The notes: a model not told the origin generated them from the sequence alone. Numbered from the stretch's first letter, positions 26,861-36,061 are shown. The stretch: 64,000 nt of DNA from Hansschlegelia beijingensis (GCF_014196425.1 NZ_JACIDR010000003.1:372001-436000); one strand, 5' to 3'. A program made the numbers and translations.

Positions 26861-27778
26861 TCAGGCTGCGGCGGCAGGCTTCGCAGTGGCTTCCCGCGCG
26901 GGCCTCAGGCCCAGCAGGTGGCAGATCGCGTAGACCAGGTCAGCCTTGTTCATCGTGTAGAAATGGAAGTCCGTGACCCCATGATCGACGAGGTCGAGCA
27001 CCTGTTCGGCCGCGACCGAGGCGGCGATGAGCTGGCGAGTGGGCGCATCGTCTTCAAGGCCTTCGAAGCGCGCCGCGAACCAGTCCGGGATGCTCGCGCC
27101 CGCCCTCGTGGCGAAACTGGCGGTCTGCCTGAAGTTCGAGACCGGCACGATGCCGGGCACGATCGGGATGTGGATGCCGCGCGCCCGCGCCTTGTCGACA
27201 TAGCGCAGATAATGCGCGTTATCGAAGAAGAACTGGGTGATCGCCCGGTTCGCGCCGGCGTCGACCTTGGCCTTCAGCACATCGAAGTCGGCCTCCTCGC
27301 TGGGGCTCTCCGGATGCCTTTCCGGATAGGCGGAGACGGAAAGCTCGATCTCCGGCGCGCGCGAGCGGATGCCCGAGACAAGCTCCGCGGTCGAGCCATA
27401 GCCGCCCGGATGCGGCTCGAACTTGGCGCCGACGCCGCCGGCGGGATCTCCGCGCAGGGCCACGATGTGGCGGACGCCAGCCTCACGATAGCTGTCGACG
27501 ACGGCGTCCACCTCCTCGCGCGTCGCCGAGACACAGGTGAGATGCGCCGCAGGCGGGATGTCGGTCTCCTTGACCATCCGCGCCACCGTGGCGTGGGTCC
27601 GCTCGCGGGTCGAGCCGCCGGCGCCATAGGTCACGGACATGAAGTTCGGCTGCAGCGGCGCGAGGCGCTGCACCGCCCGCCAGAGCGAATCTTCCATCTC
27701 CGGCGTCTTCGGGGGGAAGAACTCGAAGGAGACGCGGATCGGCCGGCGGCCGGAGCGGGACAGGCGCTTGTTCGGCAT
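26861..27778 (-). CDS. metF: 5,10-methylenetetrahydrofolate reductase
   Basis: FAD enzyme supplying methyltetrahydrofolate to MetH. 305 residues, the family length. Motifs are VSFEFFPPKTPEME (with the catalytic Glu), FMSVTYGAGGSTRERT, AHLTCV, HIVALRGDPAGG, SVSAYPERHPES and ITQFFFDN. The start ATG overlaps the regulator's stop (TGATG), so the two are translationally coupled. Confidence 0.96.
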   Translation of the reverse strand: MPNKRLSRSGRRPIRVSFEFFPPKTPEMEDSLWRAVQRLAPLQPNFMSVTYGAGGSTRERTHATVARMVKETDIPPAAHLTCVSATREEVDAVVDSYREAGVRHIVALRGDPAGGVGAKFEPHPGGYGSTAELVSGIRSRAPEIELSVSAYPERHPESPSEEADFDVLKAKVDAGANRAITQFFFDNAHYLRYVDKARARGIHIPIVPGIVPVSNFRQTASFATRAGASIPDWFAARFEGLEDDAPTRQLIAASVAAEQVLDLVDHGVTDFHFYTMNKADLVYAICHLLGLRPAREATAKPAAAA

Positions 27779-28800
27779 CAGGCGACCTCCAGGCTCGAGG
27801 GAGGGAAGGCGTCGGAGACGACGCGTGGATCGCGCGCCAGCCAGAGCGACACCGTGAGCTTGTCAGAAGCCTGATCGGGAGGAGGCAGGCTGCGCTGACT
27901 TACGAGATCAAGCCCCGCGCTCGACAGCCACGCTGCGATCGTCTCGGGCGCGAAGCCAAGCCGGCGATGCGCGTGGGTCTCGCGCAAGGCCTCAATGCCG
28001 TGCGGCGCAAAATCCACGATCAGCAGGCGACCGCCGGGGCGGAGCGTGCGCGCCGCCTCCCGAATGGCGCGCGCGCCGTCATCAAGAAAGTGCAGCACCT
28101 GGTGCACGACGACGAGGTCGAAGGAATTGGCCGGGACCGGCAGGGCGAACAGGTCGCCCTGTCGGACCTGGGCGTTCGAGACGCCGGCGCGCAGCAGATT
28201 GGCCCGCGCGAGCGCGAGCATCTCGCGGTTCGAGTCGATCCCGACCGCCCGGCCGACGCGCGGGCTGAGGAGCTCGAGCATGCGGCCGGTGCCGGTGCCG
28301 AGATCGAGCGCCGTCTCGATGCGGCCTTCGCCGATCGCCTCCAGAATCGCGCGCTCGACGGCGGCCTCCGCGACCTGAAGGCTGCGAACCTCGTTCCAGC
28401 GCGTCGCGTTGGCGCTGAAGTACCGGGCGGCGGCTTCGTTGCGCGCCGTGCGGACCTCTGCGAGACGCTGACGGTCCCGCACCAGGGCGGGATCGGAGGC
28501 GTCCAGGATCGACAGCGCGGCGCGCAGCGCGGAGCCGCCATGAGGCGGTTCGGCCAGGCCGAAGAACGCCCAGGCGCCTTCCCGGTGGCGCTCCACCAGT
28601 CCGGCGTCCACCAGGAGCTTCAGGTGGCGCGAGATGCGCGGCTGGCTCTGGCCGAGGATGTCGGTCAGATCGGAAACCGTGAGCTCGCCCTCGGCGAGCA
28701 GCGCCAGGATGCGCAGCCGCGTCGGCTCCCCGGCGGCGCGCAGCGCGGCGAGCGCGGCGTCCAGGCTCAGAGGGTCCGATCTGGGGGCGGAAAAAGACAT
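27778..28800 (-). CDS. ArsR-type regulator fused to SAM-dependent methyltransferase (SahR-like)
   Basis: 340 residues. The N-terminal winged helix (about 15-90) has the helix-turn-helix LTVSDLTDILGQSQPRISRHLKLL. The C-terminal class I methyltransferase domain has the SAM loop ALDLGTGTGRMLELL, IDSNREMLALAR and FDLVVVHQVLHF. In proteobacteria this fusion heads methionine-cycle operons and is thought to sense S-adenosylhomocysteine or SAM. Cysteine metal sites of true ArsR proteins are absent. The start at 28800 is preferred to TTG 28836 because the promoter and operator occupy that region. First gene of the operon with metF and the two metH genes. Confidence 0.88.
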   Translation of the reverse strand: MSFSAPRSDPLSLDAALAALRAAGEPTRLRILALLAEGELTVSDLTDILGQSQPRISRHLKLLVDAGLVERHREGAWAFFGLAEPPHGGSALRAALSILDASDPALVRDRQRLAEVRTARNEAAARYFSANATRWNEVRSLQVAEAAVERAILEAIGEGRIETALDLGTGTGRMLELLSPRVGRAVGIDSNREMLALARANLLRAGVSNAQVRQGDLFALPVPANSFDLVVVHQVLHFLDDGARAIREAARTLRPGGRLLIVDFAPHGIEALRETHAHRRLGFAPETIAAWLSSAGLDLVSQRSLPPPDQASDKLTVSLWLARDPRVVSDAFPPSSLEVA

Positions 28801-28836
28801 AAAGATGTCTTTATATGGTTTGACACGGAGGCGCAA
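28797..28836 (-). promoter_or_regulatory. Promoter and palindromic operator of the met operon; transcript looks leaderless
   Basis: On the minus strand, a -35-like TTGCGC (28836-28831) is followed by 17 bases and a -10 TATAAA (28813-28808). The expected start point is about the A of the regulator's ATG (28800). A near-palindrome, ATATAAAGAC/ATCTTTATGT (28816-28797, 8 of 10 pairs match), covers the -10 box and the start codon. No Shine-Dalgarno sequence precedes the ATG. The layout suits autorepression by the ArsR-type protein. Confidence 0.6.
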
Positions 28837-28857
28837 CGGAGATCGGCGCCGGGAGCT

Positions 28858-29448
28858 CTAATAGATCCACTGCTCCGGCAGCCGCACGCGCACCTCCGAG
28901 CCGGGGACGACATGGCCCGCGCGCTCGACCGACGCCACGAGGCCCCTCAGCCTGCGCGCCGCCTTTGGAAACGTCAGTTCGTCGCCGGGCCGCTCCGTCC
29001 GGCGGCTTACCGCGCGGCCCGCATGCCGGCAGGGGACGTTCTGCGCCTCCACGACGAGGGCGGCGCCGCCGGCGAAGAACAGGCGGGTCCCGGCCGGCAG
29101 GAACGACAGGCGCGGGAGGCCGCAGAGCAGCAGATTGGCGCCGATCCAGCCCGCCTCGATCGGCCCCACGCCCATCGCGCGCCCGATCTCCTCGAGCTCC
29201 TCGGCCGACACGATCGAGATCTGACGGCCGGACCGGATCTCCTCCCCGCGCGGATACCACGGCTCGCGGCCGCTGGCCCGCCGGGTGAAGCCGGCGTGGC
29301 GGTCGCCCGGCAGGCCCTCGAGCCGCAGATCCAGCGCATCGACCGGCGCGGTCTCGAAGCTGTCGCGGTCGGCGCCCGCCAGCACAGCGACGAGCTCCGC
29401 CCGCAGCGTGCGCGCCGGCGTGATGGCGAGCGGGCCCTGTTCCACCAC
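28858..29448 (-). CDS. MOSC domain protein
   Basis: 196 residues, a MOSC (molybdenum cofactor sulfurase C-terminal) domain with LRLEGLPGDRHAG near the start and the conserved Cys in VEAQNVPCRHAGRAV. Stand-alone bacterial MOSC proteins are proposed to handle sulfur or Moco-dependent reductions (compare YiiM, YcbX); the substrate is unknown. Third gene of the ettA-tam-MOSC run, 6 bp after the methyltransferase gene. The divergent structure ends here: the next promoter (28797-28836) serves the met operon on the same strand. Confidence 0.88.
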   Translation of the reverse strand: MVEQGPLAITPARTLRAELVAVLAGADRDSFETAPVDALDLRLEGLPGDRHAGFTRRASGREPWYPRGEEIRSGRQISIVSAEELEEIGRAMGVGPIEAGWIGANLLLCGLPRLSFLPAGTRLFFAGGAALVVEAQNVPCRHAGRAVSRRTERPGDELTFPKAARRLRGLVASVERAGHVVPGSEVRVRLPEQWIY

Positions 29449-29454
29449 GAAAGC

Positions 29455-30228
29455 CTAGCGCCGGATCGCGACGATGAAGACGCGCGGGAAGCGCAGCAGC
29501 ACCTTGCCGTTCGCCCGCTCCGGATAGAACGCCCGCAGGCGCTCCGTGTATATCTTCAGGAAGCGCTCGCGCTCCTCCCCGTCGAGCGGATCGAGATAAG
29601 GCCGCAGCCCCGTCGCCCGGCACCAGTCCGCGATCGCCTCGGCGCCGTCGAGCGGGTGCACATAGGTCGTCCGCCAGACGTCGACGGCGGCGGCGTCGGG
29701 CGCCAGCAGGTCGTGATAGCCCTCGGCCGAAAGGATCCGGGTCCGGGCCCCGCCGGCGTTGGCGATGCGCGCCGCCCAGGCGGGATCGCGCGCGGCCTCC
29801 GCCATGGCGACGTGCGACGGCTCCGACAGATTGTCCGGCATCTGGATCGCGAGCGCGCCGCCGGGCGCGAGGCTGCGGATGAGCCGCGGGAACAGCGTCT
29901 CATGATCCGGCAGCCACTGCAGCACGGCGTTGGCGAAGATCAGGTCCGGCGGCGCCTCCGGCGTCCAGTCCGCGACGTCGGCCTCGACGAAGCGCGCGGC
30001 CGGCAGGCGCTCCGCCGCGGCCGCCAGCATGTCGGGGGAGGAGTCGATCCCGACGATCTCGGCCTCGGGAAACCGGGCCGCGAGCAGTTCGGTCGAGTTG
30101 CCCGGACCGCAGCCGAGATCAACCACGAGCCCGGGGCGCTCGACCGGCACGCGCGCCAGCAGATCGGCGGCCGGGCGCGTGCGCTCGTTTTCGAAGCGGA
30201 GGTAGGTCGATGCCGACCAGTCCTCCAT
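29455..30228 (-). CDS. tam: Trans-aconitate 2-methyltransferase-like SAM enzyme
   Basis: 257 residues. Matches the Tam family: [20 protein letters not shown] start, SAM motif [50 protein letters not shown]. Tam methylates trans-aconitate, a by-product that inhibits aconitase. Start chosen at ATG 30228; a longer frame would overlap ettA. 7 bp downstream of ettA, so co-transcribed. Confidence 0.88.
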   Translation of the reverse strand: MEDWSASTYLRFENERTRPAADLLARVPVERPGLVVDLGCGPGNSTELLAARFPEAEIVGIDSSPDMLAAAAERLPAARFVEADVADWTPEAPPDLIFANAVLQWLPDHETLFPRLIRSLAPGGALAIQMPDNLSEPSHVAMAEAARDPAWAARIANAGGARTRILSAEGYHDLLAPDAAAVDVWRTTYVHPLDGAEAIADWCRATGLRPYLDPLDGEERERFLKIYTERLRAFYPERANGKVLLRFPRVFIVAIRR

Positions 30229-30235
30229 CACCGGT

Positions 30236-31888
30236 TCACCGGGCGAACTGGCGGTACTTAAGACGCTTGGGTTCGACCGCGTCCGGGCCGAGGCGGCGCT
30301 TCTTGTCTTCCTCGTAATCCTGGAAGTTGCCCTCGAACCACTCGACATGGCTGTCGCCCTCGAAGGCCAGCATGTGGGTGGCGATGCGGTCGAGGAACAT
30401 GCGGTCATGGCTGATGATCACGGCGCAGCCCGCATAGTCCTCGAGCGCCTCCTCGAGCGCCCGCAGCGTGTCGATGTCGAGATCGTTGGTCGGCTCGTCG
30501 AGCAGCAGGACGTTGGCGCCCGACTTCAGCATCTTGGCGAGATGCACGCGGTTGCGCTCGCCGCCCGAGAGGTCGCCGACCTTCTTCTGCTGGGCCGCGC
30601 CCTTGAAGTTGAAGGCCCCCACATAGGCGCGGGAGTTAACCTCGCGCTTGCCGAGATGGATCACGTCGGTGCCGCCGGAGATCTCCTCCCAGACGTTCTT
30701 GCTGGGGTCGAGGGAGTCGCGGCTCTGGTCGACATAGCCGAGATGCACCGTCTCGCCGATCTTGATCGTGCCGCTGTCGGGCTTGTCCTGGCCGGTGATC
30801 ATGCGGAACAGCGTCGTCTTGCCGGCGCCGTTCGGGCCGATGACGCCGACGATGCCGCCGGGCGGCAGCCGGAACGACAGGTCGTCGATCAGCAGCTTGT
30901 CGCCGAAACCCTTCGACAGGTGCTCGAACTCGACCACCGTGTTGCCGAGCCGCTCGGCGATCGGGATGACGATCTGCGCGGTGGTCGGGCCGGCCTCGGA
31001 GGCCTTGGCGACGAGCTCGTCATAGCGCTGGATGCGGGCCTTGTTCTTGGCCTGGCGCGCCTTCGGGCTGTTGCCCATCCACTCCTGCTCGCGCTTGAGG
31101 GTGCGCTGCAGGGCCTCCTCGACGCGGCCTTCCTGCTCCATCCGCTTCTGCTTCTGCACAAGCCACGAGGAGTAGTTGCCCTCGTAGGGAATGCCGCGGC
31201 CGCGGTCGATCTCGAGGATCCAGCCGGTGACGTTGTCGAGGAAGTAGCGGTCGTGGGTGACGATCAGGATCGCGCCCTTGTAGTTCCGCAGGTGGTTTTC
31301 GAGCCAGTTCACCGTCTCGGCGTCGAGATGGTTGGTGGGCTCGTCGAGCAGCAGCAGGTCGGGCTCCGACAGCAGCAGCTTGCAGAGCGCCACGCGGCGC
31401 TTCTCGCCGCCCGACAGCTTCTCGACGTTCCAGTCGTCCGGCGGGCAGCCGAGCGCCTCCATGGCGAGGTCGACCTTGGAGTCGAGGTCCCACAGGCCGA
31501 GCGCCTCGATGCGGTCCTGCAGCTCCGTCATCTCGTCGGCGGTCTCGTCGGAGTAGTTCATGGCGAGCTCGTTGTAGCGCTCGAGGATCGCGGTCTTCTC
31601 CGCGACGCCGTCCATGACGTTCTCCCGCACCGTCTTGTTCGGGTCGAGCTGCGGCTCCTGCGCCAGATAACCGATCTTGGCGCCCTTCGCGGCCCAGGCC
31701 TCGCCGGTGTACTCCTTGTCGATCCCCGCCATGATCTTGAGCAGGGTCGACTTGCCGGCGCCGTTCACGCCCAGGATGCCGATCTTGGCGTCCGGGTAGA
31801 AGCTGAGGTGGATGTTGTCGAGCGTCTTCTTGGGCCCGAAGGCCTTGGAGACGCCGGCCATGTGGTAGATGAATTCGCGCTGGGCCAT
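30236..31888 (-). CDS. ettA: Energy-dependent translational throttle protein EttA (ABC-F)
   Basis: Ribosome-bound ABC-F ATPase that gates the first peptide bond according to ADP/ATP ratio. 550 residues with two nucleotide-binding domains: Walker [10 protein letters not shown] and GPNGAGKTT, signatures LSGGEKRRV and LSGGERNRV, and Walker [13 protein letters not shown] and [12 protein letters not shown]. The EttA arm and linker ([14 protein letters not shown]) are present, and the protein ends KYRQFAR. No membrane domains. Start at ATG 31888 ([10 protein letters not shown]), matching the family. Confidence 0.96.
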   Translation of the reverse strand: MAQREFIYHMAGVSKAFGPKKTLDNIHLSFYPDAKIGILGVNGAGKSTLLKIMAGIDKEYTGEAWAAKGAKIGYLAQEPQLDPNKTVRENVMDGVAEKTAILERYNELAMNYSDETADEMTELQDRIEALGLWDLDSKVDLAMEALGCPPDDWNVEKLSGGEKRRVALCKLLLSEPDLLLLDEPTNHLDAETVNWLENHLRNYKGAILIVTHDRYFLDNVTGWILEIDRGRGIPYEGNYSSWLVQKQKRMEQEGRVEEALQRTLKREQEWMGNSPKARQAKNKARIQRYDELVAKASEAGPTTAQIVIPIAERLGNTVVEFEHLSKGFGDKLLIDDLSFRLPPGGIVGVIGPNGAGKTTLFRMITGQDKPDSGTIKIGETVHLGYVDQSRDSLDPSKNVWEEISGGTDVIHLGKREVNSRAYVGAFNFKGAAQQKKVGDLSGGERNRVHLAKMLKSGANVLLLDEPTNDLDIDTLRALEEALEDYAGCAVIISHDRMFLDRIATHMLAFEGDSHVEWFEGNFQDYEEDKKRRLGPDAVEPKRLKYRQFAR

Positions 31889-32220
31889 GGGCTGGAAGAG
31901 CTCGCCTGGAAGTGCTCGCGCAAGCGCCGGTGGGCGCCGCGGCCGGATGTCGGAAGGGTCGCGCGCCTTGTAGCGCGCCCGGCCCGCGAGCGGCAAGGGC
32001 GGCGGGCGCCGCCCGGGCGGCGCAGGGCAGGGGGCGCGAACAACAAGCCGTCATGCCCGCGCCTTCCCGGGCGCCCACGACTTGGGAGCGGGCGCCGCCG
32101 TGGAAGCGAAGTCGTGGACGCCGGGCCTCGCGGCCGGGCATGACGGTCTCCGCTTCGGGCCCCCGGTTCGCCAGCGCGCGCGGAGGCGCCGCGCGAGGCG
32201 GTTGGATCATCACCCAGAAA
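31889..32220. other. Gene-free stretch between ettA and the repeat-flanked island
   Basis: High-GC non-coding sequence. It contains the ettA upstream region and the core palindrome of repeat family 2 (32048-32146, listed separately). A short spacer ending TTGGATCATCACCCAGAAA leads directly into repeat family 1 copy B. No convincing gene is visible on either strand. Confidence 0.6.
32048..32146. repeat. Core palindrome of repeat family 2, copy 2
   Basis: CCGTCATGCCCGCGCC...CCCACGACTT pairs with AAGTCGTGGACGCCGGG...GGGCATGACGG. It is the same core as at 5470-5560 and 43757-43850, without the outer CCCTCC/GGAGGG arms. As in copy 1, it sits just outside a family 1 repeat on the side away from the cargo. 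Confidence 0.75.
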
Positions 32221-32735
32221 TCAAACAGCGCAGGGAAGGCGCGGAACGCCGGGCCACCTGTCATGCCGTAGTTCAGCGGCGAACCGGTCGCCCGGCGTCC
32301 CGCGCGGCGGCGATTTGGCGACGGATGCGGAACCGCGCTCCGGTCGCGGGCGGCCCGTTCTCCCTTGCGGGGTCGGTCCCTTTGCGGGTTTTGGGCTCCG
32401 CGGCGTCCCTTGCGGGCCGCCGCCTCGCCCAAAACCCATCCCGCGCCTTAAGGCGCTCGACGGCGCGGCCCCGTCCTAGTGCGGGGCGGGCGGTCATCGC
32501 CCCGAAAGCCCAGGCGCGGACGCCTGGCCTGCCGAGGCCCGCAGCCGACGTCCCGGGACGGAAAGCTCCGGTGCTCCCCGCCGCAGGCGCCGCTCCTCCC
32601 CCGCATGGCCGGCCGGTCCGGACACGCCTCCCCGCACGGGGAAGGACGAGGGGAGTGGAGCATGGAAGGGGAGGGATGTCAAGGAATTTATTCTTAGACG
32701 CGACGCCAGCTAAGGACCGGGTCCGTTTCTGACCC
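32221..32735 (+). repeat. Repeat family 1, copy B (terminus faces the Kiwa island)
   Basis: Begins TCAAACAGCGCAGGGAAGGC and runs through GCGGGGTCGGTCCCTTTGCGG, CCGCGCCTTAAGGCGCTCGA, GTCCTAGTGCGGGGCGGGCG, CCGCCGCAGGCGCC and GGCCGGTCCGGACACGCCTC. It ends GGGATGTCAAGGAATTTATTC, followed by GTCCGTTTCTGACCC, which copy C also has. Long open frames through it are shadows. Confidence 0.78.
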
Positions 32736-32846
32736 TAATCGGAGGTTCGGCACGGGCGCTTAAGGCAGGACGGCCGGAATGACGCCCGCCATCCACGGCG
32801 GGATCGCCGGCGCCGGTTGAGGCTTCGCTCGAGGGGGGAGGCCAGG

Positions 32847-32969
32847 CTATTTATTCTTGGCTTGATCGTGATGCCATTTGATAGCGAAGAACATCCCGGT
32901 TGCGAGCACAATGAGTTTGAGGGGAAAGAACACTATCGGGAACCAATCCCACGCGCTCGAGAATTCCAT
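32847..32969 (-). CDS. 40-residue single-span membrane peptide
   Basis: ATG 32969 to TAG 32847 encodes MEFSSAWDWFPIVFFPLKLI followed by VLATGMFFAIKWHHDQAKNK. It has an aromatic N-terminus, one hydrophobic helix of about 20 residues, and a basic, hydrophilic cytoplasm-type tail. The composition is too well organised for chance. The sequence is less GC-rich than its surroundings. No strong ribosome site is seen, and the function is unknown. It lies between the two family 1 repeats upstream of Kiwa, on the opposite strand to Kiwa, with its 3' end towards copy B. Confidence 0.6.
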   Translation of the reverse strand: MEFSSAWDWFPIVFFPLKLIVLATGMFFAIKWHHDQAKNK

Positions 32970-33307
32970 TGTATTGTTCAACGCTTTATAAGTGACGGGG
33001 TCGGCGCTTTTTAGCTTCGGAAGCGTCGTTTACGCGACGTGCTCTCAGGTCGCAATCAGCGGATCTGGATCCCTGAACCCGACGGTGGCGCCGCCGCCTT
33101 CGCCCGGGCGCCTCGAAGATCTCTCCGCACTGCGACAGGAGGTCCATACACCCTTTGAATTTGTATGGCTATCAACTGCGCGCACACCTGCCCTGCTGAT
33201 CGCCGCAAGCCTCGGCATGGCCAAATTGCTTGAGGTCCCAAGCGCTTCGCAAGGCCGTACATTATCACGAATTGTCAGATGGAGACCGGCTCAAGCCGGT
33301 GGCTAGC
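32970..33307. other. Gene-free stretch inside the island
   Basis: Mixed-composition sequence with open frames on both strands (for example 32992-33306 plus and 33056-33268 minus), but none has a ribosome site or recognisable motif. It may be decayed mobile or gene remnants. It holds the upstream region of the small membrane peptide gene. Confidence 0.4.
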
Positions 33308-33441
33308 GTCGCATGGCCGGCCGGTCCGGACACGCCTCCCCGCCCGGGGAAGGACGAAGGGAGTGGAGCACGAAGGGGAGGGATGGCAAGGAATTTGCTC
33401 TTATAAGAACGGCAGTGAAAGGGCGCGTCCGTTTCTGATCC
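33308..33441 (+). repeat. Repeat family 1, truncated copy C (terminus faces kwaA)
   Basis: Only the last ~135 bp of the element. It starts at GCATGGCCGGCCGGTCCGGA and runs to GGCAAGGAATTTGCTCTTAT and GTCCGTTTCTGATCC. It is near-identical to 32603-32735 and in the same orientation, about 710 bp downstream of copy B. Confidence 0.78.
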
Positions 33442-33859
33442 AAAGCTGTCATTGACGAGACCAGTTTCCGCACGCGCCTAACTGTCCCTCGGCGCTGGTC
33501 AAGTAAGCGTCGGCGTCACTTCCGTCCGACTCCGCCTGACGAGGGAGACGGGAAGAGAATCTGTCTCGGCGAGCCCGGTGTCCTCGCAACCGCCGCCATC
33601 TCGGACAGCGAATGGCAAGTGAATTGCTGGTCCAGTCCGTCGGCAACGGCGTTTTCGCCAGCTTGACGCCATCTGATCGCATCGCTGCGCGCAGTCCGGC
33701 TGACGTCGCCTCTCGTCCCGTGAGGGAATTGAGCTTCGAGCTTCGTCCACGAGCGCCCTTGAACAAATAAGGAACATTGAAACGGGCCAGCGTTTGAGAC
33801 AAAGTGAGCACCACGACGGAAGCGCGAGGCGTTTCACCGGATTGAGAAGCAGTGGGCGC
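33442..33859. other. Upstream region of Kiwa, no clear gene
   Basis: About 420 bp between repeat copy C and kwaA. A 52-codon open frame (33612-33770) and antisense frames are present, without recognisable family features. The kwaA promoter should lie here, but I cannot point to a convincing -35/-10 pair. Confidence 0.4.
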
Positions 33860-34459
33860 ATGCCGGTCAGGCTCTGGGCTGCCATCGTTGTCTTCATCGG
33901 CTCGTACCTGCCGCTCGGCCTAATCCTCCTTGTGCAGGACGTCGATCTTACCAGTAGGAATTTCCTGTGCTGCGTTGAGCAGGGTGGGTTTCTGCCCAGT
34001 TGCCTCGCGCCGCTGAAGCATCCGGTCGTCGCCCTTGGATTCGTCGCCGTTTCGGCGATCTGCTTCGCGCTGACGGCCGGTTTTCTTTCCAAATGCAGAA
34101 CGAAGGCCAAGACATCTATCGTCATCCGTGAAGCAGTCTACAAGCCGAATGATATGATAAGCTACGTATTTCCGTATTTGGTCACGTTTATGACTGTCAC
34201 CTTTGACGATATTCCTAGAATTCTTGGTTTCACGATTTTCATGGTCTGGCTGTTTGTTATCACATACAAGGCTGGGCGGATATTTGTGAACCCCCTCCTG
34301 ATCGTATTTGATTGGCGGCTCTACGAAGTAACCTACTCTTTTGCTGGGGATGAGCAGCGTTTTTCGAGCTTGGCACTTGCCAAGGCGGGTAACGTCGCTG
34401 AAGGCTCGTGGCTCAGCATGCAGGTCGAAGATCTGCTGATCATTCGGGCGGTGGAGTGA
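33860..34459 (+). CDS. kwaA: KwaA, membrane subunit of Kiwa anti-phage system
   Basis: 199 residues with four predicted membrane helices (about 6-26, 52-75, 100-120, 124-144). A soluble C-terminal part follows, starting FVNPLLIVFDWRLYEVTYSF, which resembles the conserved NPLL...Y.LYEV segment of KwaA. In the known Kiwa system KwaA is the inner-membrane partner linked to infection sensing. Start set at ATG 33860, just before the first helix. Ten bases separate it from kwaB. The family was assigned mainly by size, topology, that motif and the adjacent DUF4868 gene. GC is lower than the genome average. Confidence 0.82.
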   Translation: MPVRLWAAIVVFIGSYLPLGLILLVQDVDLTSRNFLCCVEQGGFLPSCLAPLKHPVVALGFVAVSAICFALTAGFLSKCRTKAKTSIVIREAVYKPNDMISYVFPYLVTFMTVTFDDIPRILGFTIFMVWLFVITYKAGRIFVNPLLIVFDWRLYEVTYSFAGDEQRFSSLALAKAGNVAEGSWLSMQVEDLLIIRAVE

Positions 34460-34469
34460 GGCTCGAGAC

Positions 34470-35393
34470 ATGCCAGATCTGGCGAAGCTGAAGGCGTTCG
34501 ACATCGATGGCGCCAGCCTGTCGCTTTGGGTGTTCAAGAAGAGGGTCCCCAAAGGCGCGGCACCGATCTACACCGGCCGTTGGGCCGAAATCGGCGATGA
34601 CCTGACCACGGAGATAAAGCGGGTTACGGCCACCTCGATCGCACGGATCGAGGAGGTCATCGAATATTCCCATCTGGCCCAGAACCACGAGACCAGCGTC
34701 CTAACGATTTCCACCGCCGAGACGCATGCGGGCCTGCTCAAGGACAAGGCCGCGGCGCAGCAGGAAAACAAGCGTGTCCGCAACTCCGCCGACCTCGAAA
34801 ACATTGAGTTCTACGCCTTTCGCTTCGTCAAGGACGAGACGGTTCTCTACGCCATCCGGAAGGCCGATCAGAGTTGGAAGACCAGGAAGCGGCGCGACAT
34901 AGTCTCAGTAGTATTGCAGAATCACGAGTTGGTCCTTGATAGAACGCCGAGCTTCAATATTTCGAAGGCCGTTGATTTCTTCGTCTATGACGAAGCGATT
35001 TTCATCGCGGCTAAGCAGAATTTCGAGTCAGTGCTGGCCTACAAGGCCGGTCATCAGGACGACTTCGTTGAGATGCAGGCGGAGGATGCGTTCAAGGGTG
35101 CGTTCGTCGATCTTGAGGAGATCGTCAAGTTCGTCGGCGACAACAAGATCCAGCTGAGACGGATTTCAGCGATTCGTCAGAAGGGCCACTACAAAGACCG
35201 GGTGTTTATGGATAATCTGCGGCGTCTTTACAAAGAAAATGGATTGAACATTGTGTTCGACGGCTCGGGTAAGATTGTTCCGTCAGAGGAGACCTGCAGG
35301 GACATCTTCCAAGCTTTGCTGGACCACAGGCTAGGCTCGGATTTCTCCAGAAGGAAGTACGACGTCCCCGACACCTCGTCGGTCACGGTCTGA
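34470..35393 (+). CDS. kwaB: KwaB, DUF4868 subunit of Kiwa anti-phage system
   Basis: 307 residues, the usual KwaB length. The C-terminal half carries DUF4868 hallmarks: KAVDFFVYDEAIFIAAKQNFE, DDFVEMQAEDAFKGAFVDLE, FVGDNKIQLRRISAIRQKGHY and NGLNIVFDGSGKIVPSEET. It closes DHRLGSDF...YDVPDTSSV. In studied Kiwa systems KwaB is the cytoplasmic DNA-associated effector that works with KwaA at the membrane. Second gene of the pair, same strand, probably one transcript. Confidence 0.88.
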   Translation: MPDLAKLKAFDIDGASLSLWVFKKRVPKGAAPIYTGRWAEIGDDLTTEIKRVTATSIARIEEVIEYSHLAQNHETSVLTISTAETHAGLLKDKAAAQQENKRVRNSADLENIEFYAFRFVKDETVLYAIRKADQSWKTRKRRDIVSVVLQNHELVLDRTPSFNISKAVDFFVYDEAIFIAAKQNFESVLAYKAGHQDDFVEMQAEDAFKGAFVDLEEIVKFVGDNKIQLRRISAIRQKGHYKDRVFMDNLRRLYKENGLNIVFDGSGKIVPSEETCRDIFQALLDHRLGSDFSRRKYDVPDTSSVTV

Positions 35394-36061
35394 CTGCGCG
35401 TTACAGGGTTAAGCGCGGGCACCGTTGCCCTCATGATATCGAAGGTGCGAACTTCCAAATTCCTTCGTGGCTACGAGTGCGGCCCGGTGTAGGGGTACTT
35501 TCAGAAGCCTCTACGACGCTAGGTCTTAGCGGCGCCAATCGGCTCCGGCGGCCGGCACTAGATGATCCGAAGAGGCGGTTCGAAGTGGATTGGAATTCAA
35601 ACATCATCCGGTAGTGTATACACGGTACTGACCGTCTGACGCCTCGCTTCCGTCCTCGAGAGCCGCGAAAGCGCAGCGCGGCCCACTCCGCCCGTACTAA
35701 CCCTCAGCGCGTCTTGAGATATCGCGAGCCGGCGCGGAACGCCGGGATAGAGAGTCGCCACACTGAAAAGGCCGTCGCCTCTCATGAGCCCGGCTCCCGT
35801 CTCGCCGGGCGATCCCGACCTTCCCGATCGCGCGCGTGCGGACTGGCCCAGGCCGCTGACACGCGCCATGATCGCGTCGCCAGCCGTGGCCTGGGCCGAA
35901 AGCGACGCGGTCTCGCGTGGGGCGTCCAGCCGTTCATCCGCCGCTGTGGCGGGTCGCTCGAAACTGAACGGCCACGGATTGTTCGCGCTACGGTCGGTCT
36001 GATGACGGCGCGCCGAACCGCGCTGACGCAGTGAGCGCCCCAATCTCTGGAGTATCGGAGC
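35394..36061. other. Right border of the Kiwa island, no intact gene
   Basis: About 670 bp. The first ~200 bp are mid-GC and carry nothing recognisable. From ~35640 composition returns to the chromosomal level. A fragment duplicating the 3' end of the nearby serine hydrolase gene lies at 35704-35757 (separate entry). Longer open frames on both strands between 35700 and 36060 have shadow-like composition. Confidence 0.5.
35704..35757 (-). pseudogene. Remnant duplicate of the serine hydrolase C-terminus
   Basis: Reads LSIPAFRAGSRYLKTR then TGA. The intact hydrolase downstream ends TSLPAFRAVSQYLKSR and stop. Twelve of the sixteen residues match, in the same orientation, ~750 bp away and with the DUF4260 gene between. 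No further homology is visible upstream, so only a scrap remains. Confidence 0.5.

Noticed and set aside
32082-32732. 216-codon plus-strand frame through repeat copy B
   Set aside because: Not conserved in frame in copies A and D because of indels; treated as non-coding repeat.
32992-33306. 104-codon plus-strand frame in the island
   Set aside because: No ribosome site and no recognisable motif; overlaps an equally unconvincing minus-strand frame.
33612-33770. 52-codon frame upstream of kwaA, slightly like the start of a Crp/Fnr regulator
   Set aside because: Match too weak and no continuation; composition and length do not support a gene.
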